A stretch of DNA of 20,000 nucleotides from Symbiodinium natans (Eukaryota; Sar; Dinophyceae; Suessiales; Symbiodiniaceae), in contig CAJNDS010001358.1 of assembly GCA_905221605.1 (NCBI GenBank), positions 72,501-92,500 on the forward strand. Reading direction: 5' to 3'. Numbering within the stretch: the first letter of the stretch is position 1; the number at the start of each line of letters is the position of its first letter. A model generated the notes under the pieces. The model searched no databases. It saw only the letters and a program-made list of their open reading frames with translations, and was not told the DNA's origin. Both the position numbers and the translations under genes were made by a program. Positions 1-9,900 of the stretch are shown here, one piece after another.

Positions 1-409
1 TAAACCCTAAAGCCTACACCCTTGAACCCGAAACCCCAACCCCGGACACCGACCCTACACCCCGAGCCATCAACCATAAGTCCCAGGCCCTGCCGCATCT
101 CTTGACTCGACCCAAGAGAAGCCAAGGAAGAAAAAGGGTGCCCTAGGTTGTAAGGTTTAGGCTTTAGGGTTTAGGTTTGAGGGTTTAGGCTGACCCAAGA
201 GTAACCTGGGAATAAAAGGGTGCCCTTTTTGGTTGAAAGGGGCTGTTGCAGGGAACCTCGACCCTACACAAAAGGAATACGGGCCTACTCTGGGTCCTAG
301 GTGAAGGTTGGGACAGACATGATTTCACAATGGCGCGGCTCAGGGTTCAGGGATGTCCAGGGTTTTGGCTTCAGGGCTTAGGTTCAGAAACCCTAAACCC
401 TAAACCCTA
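1..409. repeat. Degenerate telomere-like DNA
   Basis: Eroded CCCTAAA-like units (1-60), TTTAGGG-like units (about 145-190, 355-385) and a short intact CCCTAAA tract (390-409). A family B foldback copy lies at 191-300. I see no convincing exon here. Confidence 0.7.
191..300. mobile_element. Family B foldback (MITE-like) copy, diverged
   Basis: Shares AGTAACCTGGGAATAAAAGG and the GGTGCCCTTTTTGG...GGGAACCT core with the copies at 11094-11208 and 18035-18133. Ends CCCAAGAGTAACC and CTCTGGGTCCTAG are eroded. A partial second copy may lie at 108-145. Confidence 0.6.
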
Positions 410-838
410 CGGTGACGCTTTTTAAACATGCGGATTTTTAAATATCTAAACAGATATTTTATACTACCTCCGTCGGGGTTTCGATCGGGCCGGCAAGCCC
501 AATTTAAACAAGCGGTACCCCACCACCCCACCACCCCTCCTCCACCCCTCCTCCACCCCTCCTCCACCCCCCCCTCCGCCGGCGTCGTCTCCACCCCCCT
601 CCTCCACCCCCTCCACCCCTCCACCCCTTCTCCAACCCACCCAGTGGAGCTGGGTGGAGTCACCCCTCCTCCACCCCTCCTCCACCCCTCCTCCAACCCC
701 TCCCCCCTCCGCCTCCCCTCCACTCGGAGGGGAGGTGGGGGGTGGAGGGGTGGAGGGGAGGGTGGAGGCGAAGGTGGAGGGGCGCGGAGGGGTGGAGGGG
801 TGGGTAGGGGCCCTCCACTTATTTAAGAAACTACACCG
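410..838. mobile_element. TIR element with CGGTG ends and purine/pyrimidine core
   Basis: Left end CGGTGACGCTTTTTAAA pairs imperfectly with the right end, read in reverse as CGGTGTAGTTTCTTAAAT. The core is a CCACCCCTCCT minisatellite (520-720) followed by its G-rich counterpart (725-810), so the whole unit can fold back. CCCTAAA repeats abut both ends, as if it inserted into a telomere-like tract. No transposase gene and no clear target duplication. Long frames inside come from the repeat and are not genes. Confidence 0.55.
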
Positions 839-920
839 TGAACCCTAAACCCTAAACCCTAAACCCTAAACCATAAACCCTAAACCCTAAACCCTGAACC
901 CTAAACCCTAAACCCTAAAC
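839..920 (-). repeat. (CCCTAAA)n interstitial telomere-like tract
   Basis: About eleven units with two variants (CCATAAA, CCCTGAA). The unit at 920 abuts the candidate UNG exon and would provide its GT donor on the minus strand. Confidence 0.97.
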
Positions 921-994
921 CTCCGCACGATCCCCACACCACCCCCGGCGCGTGCGCCTGCAGGCTCCACATACTTTCCCAGGTTGGCCCCGTC
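921..994 (-). CDS. UNG: Probable downstream UNG exon
   Basis: 74-nt open segment between TTCAAG|G and AG|GTTTAGGG, where the first telomere-like unit supplies the GT donor. It encodes [20 protein letters not shown] and GIVRR. It follows the preferred phase and could be a diverged C-terminus (AN---YV---G), but the family's PIDW is not visible. The stop codon is not identified and may be left of the window. Confidence 0.45.
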
Positions 995-3900
995 CTTGAA
1001 AAAATGTTACTGAATAGTGATCCTCTGAAACCCAATAAGGGAACATACAAAATATCCCTAAGCCCGAAACCCTCAACCCAAACCCTAAACCCTAAACCCA
1101 AAACCCTAAACCCAAAACCCAAAACCCAAAACCCGAAACCGAGTTTCCTGGGTTCTTCTTTTTTGGGGTTTCTGGGATGCTGTGGCCGGGAGGCTCGTTG
1201 ACCTTGTGGAAGTGGCCGCAGCCCTTGAAGTGCTTCTCGTAGGACAGAGGTGAGGGGTGTCCTCAAGCTAGTAAGGGGGTTTAGGGTTTAGGGTTTAGGG
1301 TTTGGGGTTTGGGGTCTAGGGTTTGGGGGTTTAGGGTTTCGGGGCTGTTGAGGGGCGTTTAGGGTTTTTTTGAAGTCTTTGAGGGGAGGAGGTTGAGGTG
1401 GCTGAGGGGGTTGAGGGGGTTGAGGAGGTCGAGGGGGTTAAAGAGGTTGAGGGGGGTTGAGGAGGTTGAGGGTTCTGGGTTTAAGGGTACGCGATTGGTA
1501 AGTAGCTACGAGTAACTGCTTAAGAAGCTCCCAGACCCGACAGATAGAGTCTAACCGGCTTGAGGATGACTGAGGTGCTTTGTGGACTTGGGCTTGTTGA
1601 GGGCTTCTAAGGTTCCATGTACCTAAGTATTGAATACTTGGGCCTTAAAAGTACTTTCTGTATAGGGATTTTGGGGCACAAGTATGTCATAATGAGGTAC
1701 ATGGATCCTTAGGGTTAGGGTTATGTAGGGTTTAGGGTCCAGTTTTCGCTGGGTTCTGTACTCAGACTTCCCTGAACTGAGCCTGCTGCAGCAGAGCCCT
1801 TGTACACCAAGGAAATGGAGGAGTAACCACAAAAAGTCTTGAACACCTTAGGTTTGCAGGCTTTTGCGGTTTGAAGCTTTAGGGGTTTTGAGCTTATATG
1901 TTGGGATGTTCCACCTTGTACTAACAGGGATTATCGTACCCTGCTTCCCAGTATAATCCCTAGGGTTAGTATAAGGGGGAACAGCCCAACTTACAGGCTA
2001 CAAGCTCAAAAACCCTGAGGCCCAAACCGTAAAAGCCTGCAAGCCCTACAAACCCTAAACCCTAAGGAGGCCTAAACGCAAAACCCTAAACCCTAAACCC
2101 TAAACTGTCCTAAACCCTAAACCCTAAATGCCCTGAACCCTAAACCCTAAACCCTAAACTGCCCTAAACCCGAAATCCCCAACCCTAAACCCTAAACCCT
2201 AAACCCTAACCCTAAACCCTAAACCCTAAACCCTTAACCCTTACAAACCCTAAACCCTCGCCTGCGATGAGCACGGTGTGCCGGGAGGAGTCGACAAGCT
2301 TCGCTTTGCTTTGCGCATCTCGTCCCCAGAGCCTGGGGTTCCGAAGGCTCTGAAGGTTTTGAGAGGGTTCAGGGTTAAGGGTTTGGGGGGTAAGGGTTAA
2401 GGGTTTAGGGTTTAGGGTTTGCTCTGCGAGTTTCAGGGTTTGGGGTTTGGGATGTAGGGGTTTAGGGTTTAACCCCAGACCCTAAACCCTAAACCCTAAA
2501 CCCGGTTGAGGGGTTTAGGGTTTTAGCGGGGCTTGAGGCAGTTGCGGGCTTCAGGGTTCAGGTTTTGCAAGGCTTTAGAGCTTTCAAACCCCAAAGCCCG
2601 AGCCCTAAACCCCCAAATCCTAAAACCCCTAAACCCCAGAAGCCCTAAACCTAAACCCTCCTGAACCGCCCAAACCCTGAAGTTCTCTGAGATGCCTAAA
2701 TAGCTGGAAAAGGATCTTGGGGGTTATTATAGTATAGTTACAAAGGGACCCTGAACCCTGAACACTAAACCAGTAATTATTCCGACCCCTATATTAAGAA
2801 GGTGGGCTCGCGTCTTGCCCCGCATTCCAGGTTGCCCGGCTTGTAAGGGTTTAGGGTTCAGGGTTGAGGGTTTAGGCTTTTTTGGCTTGGTGCGTTAAGA
2901 GTTGCCGGTTTTGGCTTTAAGTTTTCCGGTCAAAAAGGTTTATGAGGCTATAGGATGCTATAGGGTTTAAGGTTTAGACTACGGCCCTCCCTGACCCTTG
3001 TGTGACGGCGAGCACATACACAGCAGGCCCTACGTGTGCATGACCCCTCTTCCAGATCTGGCGTCGTAAGTTCTACGCATGCGCACGCCACATTACACAT
3101 ATGGGGCCTGATCTTGACTGCAGGCCCTTCTGCGGCTCTTGGAAGGCTCGAATGGAGTTCCTTTTTGGCTTGGTTATAGGGGATTCTTGTATACGACCCC
3201 AAAAAGGCCTTACATAGGAGCCTTTGGGTATGGTCGCCTATGAGCCTGCAGATGCTCTCAGGGTGCTTAGTAACCCAATTTATAACTCTAGTCATAACCC
3301 TAATTTAAGCCCCTTAAGTACCCCTTTAACAGGGTTATAACAGGGTTGTAGGTACAGCTGTTAGACCCTAAACCCTAAATCCTAAACCCTAAACCCTGAA
3401 CCTCCAAGTGTGGCACAAGGAGCAGGAAGATGACACCGCTCCGCTCCCGGTCAATGGTGCGGATGGCGGCGTCTGTAAAGTGCTCCCAGCCGAGGTTCCT
3501 TCTTGAGGGGTAGAAGGAGGGGCTTCTAGAAGGGACCCTTCATCTTCTTCCCCTCATATAACCCCTACGTACACCTTATATAGTCCTTATATACCTCTAT
3601 ACCTCAGTGGTCCCTTCACTCCTTCAAGCCCACAGCCAAACACTCCAAGTCCGCGGGTCTACCTAGATGCCCCATGTAACCTTTAAGATGCCCTAAGTGC
3701 CCCCCCATGAGGGTACACTTAGGTCCTTGTTAAGGGGTACCTGGGGAGGTTCAGTCAGGGCCTAGGGCTCAATTACTGTGTGAAGAAGCCGGTATCGCTT
3801 GTAAGACCTCAACAAAATAGGCATTCACCAGGGAAGGTCCTGGAGGGTTCAACCACAAACACGAGAGAGGCCCTTCTCCAACTTGTTATTGTAAGTTTCA

Positions 3901-6900
3901 TTACCATAATACTTCTTATGTGTTACTGCATGTTTTATTGTACTATATATACATATTGTATACATATATCATGTTGTATAGACAGCATTTTTAGATGATG
4001 TAGGATATAAACTAAATTCTACAGCGGAATAGAAAGTGCATAAGATACACTTTACACTAACCCCCAACCTCTCTAGACCGCAAACCCTAAACCCCAACCT
4101 CTCCCTACGCCCCTTTCCCAAGTTCAAGCTTGAGTGGGCCATGTCTTGCTGCAAGTCCACTCTGATCTCTAAAACTCGTCCTAAACCCTAAACCCTAAAC
4201 CCTAAACCCTAAACCCAAAACCCAAAACCCTAAACCCAAAACCCTAAACCCTAAACAACCCCTGAAGCTTGAACAAAAGATCGTGCTTGGTGCTTAGGGG
4301 GGAGGGGGGGATCATAGTAGCTGAGGCAATTTGGGGGGGACTCCGAGCTTCAAATGTCTGCTCATGCTGTGTAGGGTCTGGGGTTTGGGGTTTAGGGTTT
4401 AGGGGTAAGCGAGAAGGTCCATTCATGAAGGAGTACCCACAGCTCAAATGAGCTTTGTCAGGCAGATGCTTGTACCCTAAACCCTAAACCCTAAACCCTA
4501 AACCCTAAACCCTAAACCCTAAACCCTAAACCCTAAAAAGGTATCATGATGCATCCAGTAGGTCCAAGCAGCTTGTGTGAGTTTGCTTGGCCTTCCACCA
4601 CGGTCAGCACAGTGTTGAGCAGGAAGACACCCTCGAGCACGAACGTGGCTTAGGGCTAAACTAAGCCCGCAGCTTAAAACCCCCACACATGTGCCTTCAG
4701 AGGTGCGTAGCTTGGGGTCCTTGCGGTTCAGGGTTTAGGGTTTAGGGTTTAGGGTTGAGGAGGTGTTCACGAGTGCTTAGGGCTTCGGGAAAGGGAGTAC
4801 GGCAAGGTCTAGGTCTAGGTTGGATGCTTGTCGCTTGCAGGTCCTATCGTCGACAGACGGCCTGGCCCCAAATCCTAAACCTTGGAAAATCTGTTAGCCA
4901 AGCCCAGGGCTCCCCCCAACAAAAATAGAAAAAAATAGAAAAAGAAAAGAAACCTAACTAAACCCCCTACAGGAAACCCGGAACCAAAAAAAAACATAAA
5001 ACACCTAAACCCAAAACCCGAAAAGCAAGCACAAGAACGCAAGAGCAGCCCTAAACCCAAAACCCCAAAGCCTAAAGCAAACCTTCAAAGCAGCCTAAAC
5101 CCTAAACCCTAAACCCTAAACCCTAAACCCTAAACCCTAAACCCTAAACCCTGAACCCTGAACCCTAAACCCTAAACCCTAAACCACACCCTTATAACCT
5201 CACTTTCTCCCGTGGCCTGCGCCGTCCAACTGAGGAGGTTGCCATGGGGCGAAGGCCAAGCCCCCGCTTCCTTGAAGACACTTAAGGGGATTTAGGGTTT
5301 AGGGTTTAGGGTTTGGGGTTTGGGGTTTAGGGTTTAGGCTTTGGGATTCCGGGTGAGGGTTGAGGGTTTGGGGTTTAGGCTTTGAGGTTTGGGGTTCAGG
5401 GTTTGGGCTTAGATAAGGGGCGCCCCACTGCAGAGTATCCAAAGATCGGGGTCTTTAGACCCTGAAAAAACCCAAGGGCCCATACTGCAGACCCCTTATA
5501 AAAGAAGGTAACGGACCATGTTAAGGGACCATGTAGCTACCCCAAGAACTCTACTTGGGCAAAAAGTGCGAGCTAGGGCGCCCCATTTCCAAAACAAGCG
5601 CACACTTCACTCCCCTGCGTGCATGGTTTAGGCAAATTTCAAGTTTATGGGCTCGAAGCGCTTTTGTGTGCAAGCGCTGCAACACGCAGGCCAACTGTAC
5701 TCCTAATCGATCGGCGGCGTGTTTTGGGGCGGTGGACAAACCTAAATCATGGGAACCTTTCGTTTCAGGAAGGGGTGATGGGTTGGAGGGTTGGGGGTTG
5801 GGCAGGTTGGGCAGGTCGGGCAGGCTGGGGAGGTTGGGGAGGTTGGGGAGGTGGTTGGGGAGGTTGGGGAGGTTTGGGAGGTTGGGGAGGTTGGGGAGGT
5901 TCGGGGGGGTTGGGGTTGGGGTTGTTGGGGGGTTGCGAGGGGTTGTTGGGGGTTGTTGGGGGTTTGTGGGGGGTTGTAGAGGGTTGTGGGCGGTTGTGGG
6001 GGGTTGTGGGGGGTTGTGGGGGGTTTGGTTTGGGGGTTGGGATTGGGGGGGGAGGGGGGGGTGCGCCAAGACTTGAATCTTATCAACCCTAAAACCCTAA
6101 AGCGAAATCTTATAAACCCTGGACCTACATCCCAACCCCCGCTCCCTCAACAACGTGCCGAGATTCCTTCAGCATGTTCTGCAGACCTGGGCGCGTTAAG
6201 GCTTCATTCTCATGGGCTTAGCAGGGGGACGAAGCTCTGGTTTAGGGGTTATAAACCTTCGGGGTTTTGGGTTTGGGGTGCAAGGGCTTCGTGGGCAGGG
6301 GGGGCAGGGGGTGGGGGGGGGGGTTGACGTGCACGTCTAGAAAAGGCACGCCAAGGAGCCGAAGACAGGCTGCTTTTTTGGTTGCCTCATCCTCTAAACA
6401 CCGACAAAACCCTCATACCGGGATACCATCAAGCCCTCGACCCTTACACCCTCAGGCTGGTGGTGGGGGATTGAGAGAAGCGTGTCACAGGGGTTTGAGT
6501 CCTTTGCTTCGGGCTTAGGGTTTCGGGCTTTGGAACAGTCGTTCAAGGTCCTTGGACACTCGAGTGGGATAAAACGAAATCTCTCCATGTTTGGGCCGCT
6601 CTACTTTGGGGCTCTTTTGACTTAGTACGTCTATTTCGCATCCCCTAGAAACCCTGTTATAATCCCCATGACCCACCTTACTAACCCTAGTTACTAAGTC
6701 AAACAGGGCCTCCAAGTAGGTTGAACCTTGGAACGACCTCAAAAACTAGATCTGCTGAGGGCAGCTGGCCTAAGGTTTTCCAGCTCAGGCTCGCGACCGC
6801 CCGTGCTGCCTACTACTTTAGCCCATAGCCCAACGAGGTCTCAACTACCCCTAAACCCTAAACCCTGCACCCAAAACCCTAAACCGTACACCTAACCCTA

Positions 6901-9900
6901 TCCGCAACAAAGTTCAGCTCCACTTCAAGGGTTTCAGACCTCAGTGGTTCAAGGCTAGTCAGATGAGCACCGAGAAGGCTCATAGACCTAATGTCGAGTC
7001 CGTGCTTCACTTACAAGAGCCGTGCGCGACTGGCTAGCTGGCAGTAGTAGGATGGGGGGGGGGGGCTGTAAACACCTAAACCCCCGAAACTCGAAACCCT
7101 TACAATGAAGCCCACAACGCAAGATCAGAGGCTTCGGAGCTAAGAGGGCTGTAGGCTTCCGAGCTCAGGCGCGCCCTCACACAGGGGAACCCTGAATGCA
7201 CCCCTTATACCCTGCGAAACCCAGGGGCCCACACTTCAGAACCCTTTAAAGAAGGTAAGGGACCAGACTAAGGGACCAAGACTAAGGGACCATGTGAGTT
7301 CCCTTAGGCAAAACTGCAAAACAACTACGCACACCTCAACCCTAAACCCTGAACCCTAAACCCTAAGCCGAAGCCCTAAACCCTAAACCCTAAACCCTCA
7401 AACCTAAATTAAACCCTAAACCCTAAACCCTAAGCCCTAAACCCTAAACCCTAAACCCTAAACCATGGTGGCCTGGCGGCTCGGCGGAATCCCCACGCCG
7501 TGCGGCACGGAGAATGCCAACCCCATGGCTTGCCCCCTGCCGTGGTATGGGTCCTGGCTTAGGGTTAAAGGCGTTTAGGGTTTAGGGTTTAGGGTTTAGG
7601 GTTTAGGGCTTAGGCTTTAGGCTTTAGGCTTTAGGCTTTAGGCTTTAGGCTTTAGGCTTTAGGCTTTAGGCTTAGGCTTTAGGCTTTAGGCTTTAGGCTT
7701 TAGGCTTTAGGCTTTAGGCTTTAGGCTTTAGGCTTTAGGCTTTAGGCTTTAGGCTTTAGGCTTTAGGCTTTAGGCTTTAGGCTTTAGGCTTTAGGCTTTA
7801 GGCTTTAGGCTTTAGGCTTTAGGCTTTAGGCTTAGGCTTAGGCTTTAGGCTTTAGGCTTTAGGCTTTAGGGCTTTAGGGTTTAGGGTTTAGGGTTTAGGG
7901 TTTAGGGTTTAGGGTTTAGGGTTTAGGGTTTAGGGTTTAGGGTTTAGGGTTTAGGGTTTAGGGGTTAGGGTTTCAGGCTCAGGGCGTAAGGTTGACTTGG
8001 GACCCTATTTACCTGAAGTTTAGTAGTCGCCACCCCTTGATTCGCAAAGAGAGTCCCAACAAGGGGGTTCGAGGCTTGGGGGTTTAGGGGTGCGGGCTTC
8101 CAAGGCTCATGTTCCCTAGGAGGGTTTCGGGTTTAGGGTTAAGGTTTAGGGTTTAAGGTTTGGGGCTTAGCGTTTAAGGTTGAGGGTTTGGGGTTTAAGG
8201 TTCAGGGTGCAGGGTTGGTTTGGGGGCTTGGGGTTCAGCACCTAGAGTTGCTCACGCGAAATTAAGCTGAAATCCCTAAACCTCTAAACATCTGAGCCTT
8301 TAAGCCCCTTTTCCCCACAGCCTTACACCACCCTACATAGCTCTTCGGTGCTCGAAACCTAAACCCTACACCCTAAGCCCTAAACCCAAGCCCTGGTTCA
8401 GCTACAGGTCTTGGCTTTCTAGGAGCTGAAGGGTTTTTCGGACTTTAGGAATTCGTTTAGGAGTTCCGGAAACTTGAGAGCCTTAGGGTTTAGGGTTTAG
8501 GGTTTAGGGTTTAGGGTTTAGGATTTAGGGTTTAGGGTATGCAGCCTGGTTCTGGTCGACCTGCGGGCGTGTTTACGGTTTAGATTGGCTCTGGGTGCTT
8601 CAGGGCGTGAGGGTTCGGCGGTAGTGCTTGAGAACTGTTCATGTTGGTTTGTGGCTTTGGGTGTGAAGTATCAAGACCGTTGTCCAGGAAACTGTCTTTC
8701 AAAGTTCTGCTAGGATTGCAAATCCCCTACGCCGAACCACGTCCTGCCCCACGATGACCACGCGAACCTGCCCACCACAGCACGTATGAACGTGAGAGCC
8801 TGGAACCCACACAAACACACCTACATGTTAAAGATCAACCCATTCAGAGTTTGAGGGACTTAGGCGTAATCATGAGAAGGAGAAGGAATCATAATGCGCA
8901 GACGTACTAACTAGAACAGCTTAGGTTCTGAAGCACGCATCAGAAATACAGTAGGGTTTTAGGGTTTTGGGTTTGGGCTTTAGGGTTTAGGGTTTAGGGT
9001 TTGGGCTTTGGGGTTTAGGGTTTAGGGTTTAGGGTTTAGGGTTTAGGGACAGGAACCTGCAGGGCATCCGAATTCACCAACCCCCGAGTCCGCAGGAGGC
9101 AGCCGTGCCTTGTCCAAAGGCGTTGCGGTGAAGGCTCTGTAGATGTCTTCCTGGGGGGGAAACCTCAGGGAGTTGCAGGGCTTAGGGTTTAGGGTTTAGG
9201 GTTTAGGGTTTAGGGTTTAGGGTTTAGGGTTTAGGGTTGCAGCGCTGCAGTTGCGGGTTCAGGGTGTAGGGCAAACACTTGCAAAGCAACCCTTCGTTCT
9301 CTGAAAGCCCTAAAGCCAGGCCAATCCTTGAAAGTCGTGGCACCTCACAAGGCACCGAAACTCTCCAAGGTTGTTGAGGCGGTTCCCAAAGTGCGGACCC
9401 CAGCCCGCAAGCATGTACATGCAGAACTGTTTAAACTAAGGTGAATGAATGTTTACTACATATATACATACACATCCATATCTTATAGTATACAGATTCA
9501 CATATGCATAGATGAATCTAGGCTCAGGTAGGCATGCAAGCAAAGCGAGAGCGAGACAGGACGCAGTGAGGCAGGGAGGCAGGGAGAGAAAGAGATAGGG
9601 AGAGAGGGAAGAGGTCGTCAGGGAGGGAGGGAGGGAGAGAGAGCGAGAGAGAGAGAGAGAAGGAAATTCGAGAGAGACAGAGAGAGGAGAAAGAGACAGA
9701 GAGAGCAAGAGCTCGAGGAGGCAGAACACCCTAAACCCTAAACCCTAAACCCTAAACCCAAAACCCTAAACAGTCCCAACTGCGGCCCAGCCACACCACA
9801 TCCCGGACTTTTGCTCTTGCCTCATCGACCTGGTTGTGAAGGGCTTCAGTTCAAATCTCTCTCTCTCTCTGTCTCTCGCAAGGGTTTCGATGCTATTCTC

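Noticed and set aside
428-848. Overlapping Pro- and Gly-rich open frames on both strands
   Set aside because: They are translations of the C-rich and G-rich minisatellite inside the CGGTG-ended element; no domain, no splice logic.
5551-6092. Frames of up to 173 codons on both strands
   Set aside because: The same repeat-driven effect from the G-rich minisatellite. Open on both strands simultaneously, low complexity.
9436-9729. Ser/Leu-rich minus-strand frame
   Set aside because: Encoded by the GA/CT microsatellite, not a gene.
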